The notes: generated by a model not told the origin, from the letters alone. A stretch of DNA of 47,189 nucleotides from SIG589 sp045652465 (GCA_045652465.1 JAZRUI010000005.1:1-47189), one strand, 5' to 3'. Shown: positions 1-6,653, counted from the stretch's first letter. A program made the numbers and translations.

Positions 1-1
1 T

Positions 2-337
2 GTGCATCTCGACGTAGGCAACCGTGCTAAGAAGTATCTCGGTGATGAGATCTACGGTACCAATTCGGTAACGACCAACTTTTATAGTTACTTTAAGGTC
101 ACCAAGGCTGACGTAGCAAAGTATACGGGTGAATCAGTGCCGCCGAACTATTTCAAAAAATACACCGGCAGCACGGTCAGCATCGTGTCGGCGCTCAAGT
201 CTATCGGCGTTGAGTCATCATACTCTTATCGTTCTAAAATAGCAAAAGCAAACGGTATAACCGGTTACCTGGGAAGGGCCGAACAGAACAGCAAGATGCT
301 GCGCCTGCTTAAAGAGGGCAAACTTATAAAACCTTAA
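2..337 (+). CDS. C-terminal fragment of a probable cell-wall-associated protein (5' end outside window)
   Basis: The open frame enters from the left edge, so the start is not visible; 111 residues remain. The last 55 or so residues (from about STVSIVSALKSIG to GKLIKP) look like the short C-terminal module found at the end of clostridial peptidoglycan hydrolases (pattern of a 'ALKxIGVxSSYxxRxKIAxANGI' type followed by 'QNxxxLxLLKxGKLIKP'). That resemblance is from memory of the family and is only moderate evidence. No catalytic domain is visible. It ends just before an intrinsic terminator, so it is the last gene of its transcript. Confidence 0.4.
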   Translation: MHLDVGNRAKKYLGDEIYGTNSVTTNFYSYFKVTKADVAKYTGESVPPNYFKKYTGSTVSIVSALKSIGVESSYSYRSKIAKANGITGYLGRAEQNSKMLRLLKEGKLIKP

Positions 338-347
338 CATAAAAAAC

Positions 348-385
348 AGCGGACAGGCTCTCAAGGCTTGTTCGCTATTTTTATT
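348..385 (+). terminator. Intrinsic terminator of the left-edge gene
   Basis: Eleven-pair stem (348-358 with 366-376, two G-U pairs), seven-base loop, followed by ATTTTTATT. It begins 11 bases after the stop codon at 337. Confidence 0.8.
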
Positions 386-425
386 AATTTCTTGTGTAAT
401 TCTTGCGCAAAGCGTTATAAATAGC

Positions 426-454
426 AACAGAGCCGCTATTTTAGCGGCTCTGTT
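426..454 (-). terminator. Hairpin terminator downstream of tRNA-Ala
   Basis: Perfect 13-pair stem (426-438 with 442-454) with a three-base loop. It lies 7 bases beyond the CCA end of the minus-strand tRNA and is followed on that strand by GCTATTTAT, a mediocre U-tract. It could also stop plus-strand read-through weakly. Confidence 0.65.
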
Positions 455-461
455 GGGTGTT

Positions 462-537
462 TGGTGGAGACGATGAGACTCGAACTCACTACCTCTACAA
501 TGCGAATGTAGCGCTCTACCAGGTGAGCTACGCCCCC
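462..537 (-). tRNA. tRNA-Ala, anticodon CGC
   Basis: Cloverleaf read on the minus strand: acceptor GGGGGCG pairs with CGTCTCC and includes the G3-U70 pair that is the main alanine identity element. The anticodon loop TTCGCAT on a CTACA/TGTAG stem gives CGC; the T-arm carries GTTCGAGTC and the CCA end is encoded. It reads GCG, a codon used heavily by the neighbouring genes. Confidence 0.95.
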
Positions 538-542
538 ATATG

Positions 543-566
543 CGGTGCTTAAAGCACCGTTTTTTT
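543..566 (+). terminator. Plus-strand terminator facing the deacylase gene
   Basis: Seven-pair stem CGGTGCT/AGCACCG with loop TAA followed by seven T on the plus strand. The U-run is on the strand opposite to the flanking tRNA and deacylase genes, so it would stop plus-strand transcripts running antisense into them rather than end either gene. Confidence 0.7.
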
Positions 567-1107
567 AAATTTCAATAATTTGCGGCTCGTGTTTTACAAA
601 GGGTAAAAACACATCGAGCAAATCGCTTGTTTTAATCTTAAGGGTTGAGGTGTTTATGCAGGGATGGCAACGAACATATTCGCCGCTTGCAACATCGCTG
701 TCCATAACAAGTTTAACTCGGCAAGCTTTATCGTTTTTAAGTGCCATAACGGTTACCGAGCCGGGGGTTACATCGAGCAGCTCGAGCATATCCTCGGCGG
801 AGGCAAACGAAAGGCGCGAAACGCCAAGTTTCTTTGAAACATCGGCGGTTCGAAAAGGCTTCTCGCCCGACATCATAACCATATAAAAATCGGTTTTTTG
901 GCGGTTGCAAACCAAAAGGTTTTTGCAAATTCCAACGCCGATAACCTTTTCAACCTCCAAGCAAGCCTCAATAGTATCGGCGGCATCATGGTCGGTTCGA
1001 CCAAAGGGGATGCCGAGGCTATCAAGCAGGTCATAAACCGCGGTTTCGCGGGCGGTTCGCTCCGAGCCGTCCTGCGGGCGACCATCATACATCGGACTGA
1101 TGTTCAT
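565..1107 (-). CDS. proX: Prolyl-tRNA-associated trans-editing deacylase (ProX/YbaK family)
   Basis: 180 residues, one YbaK/aminoacyl-tRNA-deacylase domain. Visible family features: KNLL at 62-65 with the lysine that positions the tRNA 3' end, the DVTPGSV loop near 112-118, and HPCINTSTLKI near 148-158. Members of the PrdX/ProXp-ala group are stand-alone copies of the editing domain and hydrolyse Ala-tRNA(Pro) in the cytoplasm, guarding proline codons from alanine. The ATG has AAAGGAATGAG upstream. It follows comM by 34 bases on the same strand and precedes tRNA-Ala by 27 bases. Exact substrate is inferred from the family; Cys-tRNA(Pro) is the main alternative. Confidence 0.85.
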   Translation of the reverse strand: MNISPMYDGRPQDGSERTARETAVYDLLDSLGIPFGRTDHDAADTIEACLEVEKVIGVGICKNLLVCNRQKTDFYMVMMSGEKPFRTADVSKKLGVSRLSFASAEDMLELLDVTPGSVTVMALKNDKACRVKLVMDSDVASGEYVRCHPCINTSTLKIKTSDLLDVFLPFVKHEPQIIEI

Positions 1108-1141
1108 TTTACTATTCTCATTCCTTTATGTCAAGGTTAAT

Positions 1142-2668
1142 TTATTCGCCCCAATATTTGCGGTCGAGGCTTCTAAACTGAATCGCCTGCATAATGTGCG
1201 CCGTCTCGATATTCTCGCTTCCGTCAAGGTCGGCAACCGTGCGCGCAACCTTTAAGATGCGGTCATAAGCGCGGGCGGAAAGACCCATGCGGTCAAACGC
1301 AAGGCGCAGCGCCTTTTCGGCTTCGGGGGAGAGTGTGCAGTGCTTTTCAAGCATAGCGGGCGTGAGTCGGGCGTTGCAGGTGATATCGGTTCCCCTGTAG
1401 CGCTCTTCCTGGATTCGGCGCGCCTTGTTAACGCGCTCGCGAATGGTTGCCGAGGTTTCCTCGTTCCCTTTAGATTTGAGCGAATCAAAATCAATGGGCG
1501 GAACCTCAACATGAATATCAAGGCGGTCGAGCATCGGTCCCGAAATGCGGGAGAGATAGCGCGAAACCTGGGTTTGCGAGCAGGTGCATTTTTTAGTCGG
1601 ATGACCAAAATAGCCGCAGGGGCAGGGATTCATCGCCGCAACGAGGGTTATAGAGCAGGGATAGGTCAGGGTTCCCGCAACGCGCGAGATGGTAACAACG
1701 CCATCCTCAAGCGGCTGGCGGAGCGATTCCATAACATCGCGGCCGAATTCGGGCAGCTCATCCAAAAACAAAATTCCGTTGTGTGCGAGCGAGATTTCGC
1801 CGGGGCGGGGGAGCTTGCCTCCTCCCGTCATTCCTGCTGCCGAAACGGTGTGGTGCGGCGAGCGGAAGGGGCGAGTTTTAATAAGCGGAGTATCGCGGCG
1901 CAAGGTTCCCGCGATGGAGTGAATTTTGGTGGCATCTATGGATTCCGCCATTGTCATTTCGGGCAAAATGGTTGGCAGGCGCTTTGCAAGCATGCTCTTT
2001 CCCGAGCCGGGAGGACCAATCAGCAAAACATTATGTCCGCCCGCGGCGGCAACCTCGAGCGCCTTTTTTGCAACCGTTTGCCCCTTAACCTCGCAAAAAT
2101 CCAAAAGCGAAGTTAATTTTATATCGGCGGGGGTTAGTTTTTCAACAGGGGTCAGCAGCTTTTCGCCCGTTAGATGCGAATAGAGCTCCATAACCGTGTT
2201 AACGCTATAGATGTTTATGCCCTCAACAACCGATGCCTCGGCGGCATTCTCGGCGGGAACAAAGAAGTTCTCAATTCCGCGCTTTTTGGCTTCAATCGCC
2301 ATCGCGAGCAGTCCGTTAATGGGGCGGATGCGACCATCGAGCGAAACCTCGCCCAAGAAGGCGCTATGGTCGGTTTCACTTTTCAGTTGGTTGGATGCCT
2401 TTAAAAGGGCAACAAGGACGGGCAGGTCATAGATAGAGCCCTCCTTGCGTTTGTCGGCGGGGGCAAGATTAACCGTTATGCGGCTAACGGGAAACTTGAA
2501 TCCGCAGTTTTTCATAGCCGAGCGAACGCGGTCGCGCGACTCCTTAACAGCGGTGTCCGCAAGGCCGACTATATCAAACGAGGGCAGCCCCATCGAAATA
2601 TCCGCTTCAACCAAAACGGGATACGATTCGATTCCAAACAGGCCAAAACTGTTAACGCGGGTAAACAT
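1142..2668 (-). CDS. comM: YifB/ComM-type Mg-chelatase-like AAA+ ATPase
   Basis: 508 residues, normal length. Order: N-terminal ChlI-like domain (about 1-170, including SFDIVGLAD near 30-38), AAA+ core with Walker A GPPGSGKS at 218-225 and Walker B ILFLDE at 299-304, a cysteine-rich insert (NPCPCGYFGHPTKKCTC, about 347-363) and a C-terminal helical lid. In naturally competent bacteria ComM is a hexameric helicase that promotes branch migration of incoming DNA during recombination; the role in non-competent clostridia is less clear. Ribosome site AAGGAGGG precedes the ATG. First gene of a probable comM-proX-tRNA-Ala transcript. Confidence 0.93.
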   Translation of the reverse strand: MFTRVNSFGLFGIESYPVLVEADISMGLPSFDIVGLADTAVKESRDRVRSAMKNCGFKFPVSRITVNLAPADKRKEGSIYDLPVLVALLKASNQLKSETDHSAFLGEVSLDGRIRPINGLLAMAIEAKKRGIENFFVPAENAAEASVVEGINIYSVNTVMELYSHLTGEKLLTPVEKLTPADIKLTSLLDFCEVKGQTVAKKALEVAAAGGHNVLLIGPPGSGKSMLAKRLPTILPEMTMAESIDATKIHSIAGTLRRDTPLIKTRPFRSPHHTVSAAGMTGGGKLPRPGEISLAHNGILFLDELPEFGRDVMESLRQPLEDGVVTISRVAGTLTYPCSITLVAAMNPCPCGYFGHPTKKCTCSQTQVSRYLSRISGPMLDRLDIHVEVPPIDFDSLKSKGNEETSATIRERVNKARRIQEERYRGTDITCNARLTPAMLEKHCTLSPEAEKALRLAFDRMGLSARAYDRILKVARTVADLDGSENIETAHIMQAIQFRSLDRKYWGE

Positions 2669-2697
2669 ATCGGCGCCCTCCTTTCTTTAATAAAATT

Positions 2698-2726
2698 ATT
2701 ATATAACAAGCGCGCTTAAAGGGCAA
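2698..2726 (-). promoter_or_regulatory. Sigma-A-type promoter for comM
   Basis: On the minus strand: -35 TTGCCC (2721-2726), 17-base spacer, -10 TATAAT (2698-2703). The -35 is weak. It starts about 30 bases ahead of the comM start codon. Confidence 0.5.
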
Positions 2727-2737
2727 TAATTTTTTGC

Positions 2738-2766
2738 TTGACAACCGCCCTTCTAAAACATATAAT
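2738..2766 (+). promoter_or_regulatory. Consensus sigma-A promoter for tRNA-Ser
   Basis: TTGACA (2738-2743), 17-base spacer, TATAAT (2761-2766): a perfect consensus promoter, 26 bases before the first tRNA base. Confidence 0.9.
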
Positions 2767-2792
2767 ATTTTAAGCGACCAATGCTATTTTAC

Positions 2793-2883
2793 GGAGAGTT
2801 GTCCGAGTGGTCGAAGGTGCAGCACTCGAAATGCTGTGTTGGTGACGAGCCAACCTAGGGTTCGAATCCCTAACTCTCCGCCA
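2793..2883 (+). tRNA. tRNA-Ser, anticodon CGA
   Basis: 91-base class II tRNA with encoded CCA. Acceptor GGAGAGT pairs with ACTCTCC; anticodon loop CTCGAAA on stem CAGCA/TGCTG gives CGA, reading UCG. The long variable arm (TTGGTGACGAGCCAA region) and GGTTCGAATCC T-arm are present. Confidence 0.96.
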
Positions 2884-2888
2884 ATAAC

Positions 2889-2926
2889 AAAGAGCGCTAC
2901 CCTCGGGTGGCGCTCTTTATTGTTTT
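2889..2926 (+). terminator. Intrinsic terminator of tRNA-Ser
   Basis: Thirteen-pair stem (2889-2901 with 2906-2918, one G-U) with loop CTCG followed by ATTGTTTT, starting 6 bases after the tRNA CCA. Confidence 0.85.
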
Positions 2927-2934
2927 CAGAAAAT

Positions 2935-3090
2935 AGAGTAGGGATAAGAACCCGTGGGGTTCGTCGAAGCAGGCGAAAAGCCGCGATAGGCTTTTCGGTC
3001 TGCCCGAGTCGGCAGCACGAAGACTTTGGCGAAAACGGCTCGGAGCCGTCGGCAAAGTTGAGAGCGCACCGTATCCCTAACTCTCCGCCA
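2935..3090 (+). repeat. Structured tRNA-adjacent element ending in a copy of the tRNA-Ser 3' end
   Basis: The last 18 bases (3073-3090, ATCCCTAACTCTCCGCCA) are identical to the 3' end of tRNA-Ser at 2866-2883, 207 bases upstream. The segment also opens with AGAGTAGGGATA (2935-2946), an inverted copy with one missing base of 3072-3084, so it has terminal inverted repeats. Between them lie four hairpins: 2948-2953/2957-2962 (6 pairs), 2974-2982/2989-2997 (9 pairs, perfect), 3000-3004/3011-3015 (5 pairs), and 3035-3040/3044-3049 inside 3023-3028/3053-3058. No gene is convincing within it. It may be a MITE-like insertion or a remnant of integration at the tRNA; which one is not decided by the sequence. 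Confidence 0.6.
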
Positions 3091-3095
3091 TAATG

Positions 3096-3125
3096 AAAAC
3101 CACCCCAACGAGGGTGGTTTTTTAT
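3096..3125 (+). terminator. Intrinsic terminator after the tRNA-Ser element
   Basis: Stem AAAACCACCC (3096-3105) with GGGTGGTTTT (3112-3121), six-base loop, then T-rich tail. A second terminator closing the element suggests that the segment 2927-3090 can be transcribed. From 3124 to 3230 I see no gene; it holds only a short direct repeat ACTGCGGCT at 3173 and 3188. Confidence 0.8.
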
Positions 3126-3230
3126 TTTATAAACCATAGGGCTTTAAACAAGGAGGGAGCAAGGCGGGGAGAACTGCGGCTTGGGCGACTGCGGCTCCGC
3201 TTGGGGCTTTAAAAATAATTTTATATAGAG

Positions 3231-3259
3231 TGGAAATATCGTTTTTATTATGTTATACT
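3231..3259 (+). promoter_or_regulatory. Promoter for the DUF436-sigma factor operon
   Basis: TGGAAA (3231-3236), 17-base spacer, TATACT (3254-3259) with an extended TG before the -10. The -35 is weak. It does not resemble the CACCTAT motif found downstream, so the sigma gene seems to be read by the housekeeping polymerase. Confidence 0.55.
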
Positions 3260-3300
3260 ATTAGCATAATATTTTAACTGATAACTTGGTGAGGTGCGAG

Positions 3301-3846
3301 ATGAGCGAAACAATTTTCAATGCGACCAAGGCGGCAATCGAAGAGCTTTGCGATGCCGCGGGAATAAAGAAGGGACAAACCGTTGTTATCGGATGTTCCA
3401 CAAGCGAGGTTATAGGCTCCAAGATAGGAACTGCGAGTAGTCCCGAAACCGCAAAGGAAATTTTTTCAGCGCTTTATGAATGCGCGAAGGAGAGGGAATT
3501 TTTCCTTGCCGTTCAGTGCTGCGAGCACCTGAACCGCGCGATTGTTATCTCCCGCGCGGGAGCAAAGGGTGCCGATGAGGTTAATGTTCGCCCTGTGCCG
3601 AAGGCCGGCGGCTCGTTGGCGGCTGCGGCTTATGAGGGATTGGCTGACCCCGTTGTTGTCGAGGCGATTCGCGCCGATGCGGGACTTGATATCGGCGCTA
3701 CCATGATAGGAATGCATCTAAAGGCGGTTGCCGTTCCGCTTCGCCTTGAAAACAACAAAATCGGCGAGGCGCCCGTTTTTGCCGCTCGAACAAGGGCGAA
3801 ATTTATCGGCGGCGCAAGAGCGCAGTATAATGAAAATTTGCTTTAA
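3301..3846 (+). CDS. DUF436/TIGR01440 family protein (YwlG-like)
   Basis: 181 residues, full length for this family. The ATG at 3301 is preferred over an in-frame TTG at 3286 because GAGGTG sits seven bases before it. Recognisable family stretches are GQTVVIGCSTSEVIGSKIG near the N-terminus, CCEHLNRAIV in the middle and GLDIGATMIGMHL near the C-terminus. The family is widespread in Firmicutes, is soluble, and has no established biochemical role. It is followed after 15 bases by the sigma-factor gene, probably in one transcript. Confidence 0.85.
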   Translation: MSETIFNATKAAIEELCDAAGIKKGQTVVIGCSTSEVIGSKIGTASSPETAKEIFSALYECAKEREFFLAVQCCEHLNRAIVISRAGAKGADEVNVRPVPKAGGSLAAAAYEGLADPVVVEAIRADAGLDIGATMIGMHLKAVAVPLRLENNKIGEAPVFAARTRAKFIGGARAQYNENLL

Positions 3847-3861
3847 GAATAGAGGATAGGG

Positions 3862-5415
3862 ATGGATAAGGAACGACAAGTCGCGCTCATAACCGCGATT
3901 CAAAACGGCGAGAGCGATGCGGCAAACGAGTTTTTTGCCGAAATCTATAACGATGTTTATTACTTTGCATACAAAACGGTTAAGGATGAAACCCTTGCCG
4001 CTGACATAACCCAAGAAACCTTAATCGAGGTTTATTCCAAAATCGGCGAGCTGCGCGACCCCGTTGCGTTTCCCGCCTGGTGCCGCCAAATAACCTTCTT
4101 CCAATGCACCCGTTATTTTAGAAAGAAGAAGGATGTTGTCCTCTCGGAGGATGAGGAGGGCGGCTCGCTCTTTGACACGCTTGAGGAGGAGTCGGCGGAG
4201 TTTATTCCCGATGAGGCGCTCGACCGCAAGGATTTCAAAAAAATCATCCTCGATTTAATCGACACATTAAGCGAAGAACAGCGCAGCGCGGTTATGATGT
4301 ATTATTTCGATGAATTGTCGGTAAGCCAAATTGCCGAGATTCAGGGTGTTTCGGAAGGAACGGTTAAGAGCCGCCTTAACTACGCGCGCAAGGCGATTAA
4401 AGAAAAGGTTGAGGAATACGAGAAGAAGAACGGCATCAAGCTGCACGCAATCGGATTCTTCCCGTTCTTCAAATGGCTTCTCTCGCCCGAAAAGGCGAGT
4501 ATGGCCGCATCTCCCGCCGCGCTCGAGAGCGCCGCTGCCGCCGTTTCGGGTGGCACCGCTGCCGCGGCAACTGCCGCCGCTGCTACGGGGGCTGCAACCG
4601 CTGCGGGCGTTGGCATAGGCGCAAAAATTGTTGCCGCCTGCCTTGCAGGAGCTATTGCGCTGGGCGCCGCCGTAACGCTGCCTAAATTTGTTAGCGTTGA
4701 CGGGCAAAAGGTTTCGGTTGTCGAGGCGTTGTTTGGCAGCTCTTCCGCTAAAATCCCTTCGGGCGGAACCTATTATACCGAGGACCCCGAAACCGGCGAG
4801 GAAATCGTTCTCACGAGCGGAGATAAATTCCCCGACCCGCAGGAAGGCGATGCCTATGAGTTTGGCGATTATAACTATACATATAGCCTTAACCGCATGC
4901 ATCTTATGGGCGGTAAGGATTGCGAAGCTCTCGGCTGGAATGTCAAGGTTGTTGATAATGGTTTAGAAGAATATGGCCCGCTGCTTGAAAAAATAGGCAA
5001 CACCCCCGTTACCTGCTTGTCGGGCACCTTCCATAACTGCGATAAAATGAAATATGCCCCCGAGATACCCAAGGGCATTACCTGCATGTACGGCACCTTT
5101 ATGAGTTGCTCTTCCTTAATTCAATCACCCGAGATTCCAGGCGGGGTTATTGATATGAACAGCACATATATTGATTGCTCCTCGCTTGAGGAATTCCCCC
5201 ACATACCCTCGAGTGTGCTATATCTTGATGGCACCTTCTCGCGCAGCTTTTTAAGCGGCGGCAGCAAACTTCACGGTAAGGAAATAGTTATTGATGCCAA
5301 CCCCGAGGAATACAGCCAATGCTTTTTCCAAATAAAAAGTGTAACCGTTAAGGGTAAAACAAAGATGAAAGAGGAATTAGAAAAAACCTCCTCCGGCGGA
5401 ATACTTCTCTATTAA
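3862..5415 (+). CDS. Membrane-anchored ECF-like sigma factor with extracytoplasmic 23-residue repeats
   Basis: 517 residues, nearly three times the length of a normal ECF sigma factor. Sigma region 2 spans about 24-90 (DVYYFAYKTV, DITQETLIEVY) and region 4 about 125-185 (LSVSQIAEIQGVSEGTVKSR, a helix-turn-helix). Then come an Ala-rich linker (about 213-250), one membrane helix (about 252-274) and a C-terminal domain that should face outward. Residues 388-456 are three consecutive 23-residue repeats opening GTFHNC, GTFMSC and STYIDC with a PEIP or PHIP core, followed by a fourth GTF; they resemble BspA/DUF285 leucine-rich repeats. I infer a sigma factor that carries its own sensor in one chain. 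It follows the DUF436 gene by 15 bases and sits beside three copies of an ECF-like promoter motif. Target genes are not proven. Confidence 0.85.
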   Translation: MDKERQVALITAIQNGESDAANEFFAEIYNDVYYFAYKTVKDETLAADITQETLIEVYSKIGELRDPVAFPAWCRQITFFQCTRYFRKKKDVVLSEDEEGGSLFDTLEEESAEFIPDEALDRKDFKKIILDLIDTLSEEQRSAVMMYYFDELSVSQIAEIQGVSEGTVKSRLNYARKAIKEKVEEYEKKNGIKLHAIGFFPFFKWLLSPEKASMAASPAALESAAAAVSGGTAAAATAAAATGAATAAGVGIGAKIVAACLAGAIALGAAVTLPKFVSVDGQKVSVVEALFGSSSAKIPSGGTYYTEDPETGEEIVLTSGDKFPDPQEGDAYEFGDYNYTYSLNRMHLMGGKDCEALGWNVKVVDNGLEEYGPLLEKIGNTPVTCLSGTFHNCDKMKYAPEIPKGITCMYGTFMSCSSLIQSPEIPGGVIDMNSTYIDCSSLEEFPHIPSSVLYLDGTFSRSFLSGGSKLHGKEIVIDANPEEYSQCFFQIKSVTVKGKTKMKEELEKTSSGGILLY

Positions 5416-5431
5416 AAATTTTTTTAAAAAC

Positions 5432-5479
5432 ATAAAACCATAGCCCTGCGGCGTGGCACCTATTGGCAGAGGGGCAAAA
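5432..5479 (+). promoter_or_regulatory. ECF-like promoter motif, copy 1
   Basis: ATAAAACC (5432-5439), 17 bases, CACCTAT (5457-5463), then NNN-CAGA and a G-rich run ending GCAAAAA. Copies 2 and 3 share both boxes, the 17-base spacing and the downstream part. It lies 16 bases after the sigma-factor stop and would give a leader of about 50 bases for the next gene. The -35-like box resembles the AAAC core of ECF promoters. Confidence 0.6.
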
Positions 5480-5518
5480 ATCGCTCCTAAAACAAATTAC
5501 TTTTTGGAGGAAAAGAAA

Positions 5519-6322
5519 ATGGGATTATTTGATAAGAAGGCTTGCGTACATTGCGGTAAGGAATGCGGGGTTATGGGCAGAACCAAAACTGCCGATGGTA
5601 AGTATCTTTGCACAGAATGTGCCGATTTAGCGGGCGATTATTTTGATAGCTACGAGCACACCTATGAGCAGTTTTTAGAAAAGATTGAAAAGTTTAACGA
5701 GAACGAAGCAAGGCTTATGGCCTTTAATATTCAGGATTCGTTCTACGATAAGGTTTTTGTCGATATGGAAAAGAACCAAATAATTGTTTCGAAGAAAACT
5801 GCCAAGGATAAGGATGCTCTCGTTACCAAGCATTGCCATGTTTATAATGTTGAGGACCTTCGCTTCTTCCATCAGGACATCGAGATAAAAAAGCAGGAAA
5901 ATTCCGTGTTCGGCACAACCGTAACGGTTGATTTCTCTTCCTCTATGGTATTTGAGGATGAGTTTGAGCCCTGCCCCCTCAAGGGAGTTATCGATTCCGG
6001 ACGCAAGGTAAAAATCAAGGGCGTATTCAACAAGCGCGCCGAGGGTCTTTACAAGGAAGACGATGTGCGACTCCTTATGTTTGTTAACAAGAACCTAACC
6101 GCCAACGGCTTCGACCGTCCGCTTCCTTTTGATAAGGGTGTAACGGTTGAGGAGCTCGACCCCTATGCTCCTTGGTTCGGCGAGTTCTTTAAGGCCGAGA
6201 AGAAAAAATATATTTCCTCCTCTCAGGCCAACACCATTCTTGATGAGCTTTGTTCCGAGCTCGGCGTTTTAAAAAGCACCTCAATGCCCGGCAAAATCAG
6301 AAAGCGTTTTGGAATTAAATAA
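5519..6322 (+). CDS. Protein with N-terminal DUF4428-type zinc ribbon, function unknown
   Basis: 267 residues. The ATG at 5519 is chosen over an upstream in-frame start at 5453 because TTTTTGGAGG ends eight bases before it and because the upstream start would lie inside the promoter motif. The N-terminus MGLFDKKACVHCGKEC with a second CTEC near residue 37 forms a CxxC...CxxC zinc-ribbon like DUF4428. The rest is soluble, with a possible PH-like or beta-rich middle (KVFVDMEKNQIIVSKK) and a basic C-terminus (PGKIRKRFGIK). No membrane segment or signal peptide. By position it is the first candidate target of the membrane sigma factor. Confidence 0.75.
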   Translation: MGLFDKKACVHCGKECGVMGRTKTADGKYLCTECADLAGDYFDSYEHTYEQFLEKIEKFNENEARLMAFNIQDSFYDKVFVDMEKNQIIVSKKTAKDKDALVTKHCHVYNVEDLRFFHQDIEIKKQENSVFGTTVTVDFSSSMVFEDEFEPCPLKGVIDSGRKVKIKGVFNKRAEGLYKEDDVRLLMFVNKNLTANGFDRPLPFDKGVTVEELDPYAPWFGEFFKAEKKKYISSSQANTILDELCSELGVLKSTSMPGKIRKRFGIK

Positions 6323-6337
6323 AAAATTTCCCAAAAA

Positions 6338-6386
6338 ATAAAACCGAATAGTTTTTTAAAACCACCTATTATCGAAAGGCAAAAAA
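6338..6386 (+). promoter_or_regulatory. ECF-like promoter motif, copy 3 (no gene behind it)
   Basis: ATAAAACC (6338-6345), 17 bases, CACCTAT (6363-6369), then TAT-CGAA-AGGCAAAAAA. All elements keep the register of copies 1 and 2. It overlaps the left arm of the terminator at 6358-6408, so a transcript starting here would begin inside the terminator loop and escape that terminator. Confidence 0.5.
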
Positions 6387-6408
6387 CTTTTGATGATAGG
6401 TGGTTTTT
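6358..6408 (+). terminator. Intrinsic terminator of the DUF4428 gene
   Basis: Sixteen-pair stem (6358-6373 with 6392-6407, one G-U) with an 18-base loop and a TTTTTC tail. Thirty-five bases follow the stop codon before the stem. Confidence 0.8.
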
Positions 6409-6552
6409 CTTATGAAAAGAAGTGGCGTTCCATAGAGAGGGCAAGGCGTTATAATCTCTACTATATTTTTCTCGAGGATAAAAAGCGGCATCCGCCGCCG
6501 GAGGAGAGAAAAAGAGAGGCTTTAAAAAATTTTTTAAAAATTTTCAAAAAAA
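6409..6552. other. Intergenic stretch without a recognisable gene
   Basis: Between the terminator and motif copy 2 I see only a seven-codon ATG frame at 6414, a short GC hairpin around GGCATCCGCCGCC, and a long A/T tract. It could hold a small RNA started at motif copy 3, but nothing in the sequence proves it. Confidence 0.4.
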
Positions 6553-6600
6553 ATAAAACCGAATGAAAACGGATTGGCACCTATACTCAGAAGGCAAGAA
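6553..6600 (+). promoter_or_regulatory. ECF-like promoter motif, copy 2
   Basis: ATAAAACC (6553-6560), 17 bases, CACCTAT (6578-6584), then ACT-CAGA-AGGCAAGAAA. With copy 1 it also shares CGGNNTGG directly before CACCTAT. A start about seven bases after the second box gives a leader of roughly 60 bases for the membrane-protein gene, with a small AAGGC/GCCTT hairpin near its 5' end. Confidence 0.6.
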
Positions 6601-6653
6601 AAAGCCTTAAAGAAAATCTTGAAAAAACTTAAAAAAAGAAAGAGGAAATCAAA

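Noticed and set aside
2784..3137. Minus-strand 117-codon frame over tRNA-Ser and the element behind it
   Set aside because: It is antisense to a tRNA gene; frames reading GELGIRTLG over tRNA genes are a familiar annotation artefact.
5456..5470. TGGCAC in the CACCTAT motifs read as a sigma-54 -24 element
   Set aside because: GG is not followed by GC at the needed ten-base distance in any of the three copies, and copy 3 lacks TGGCAC.
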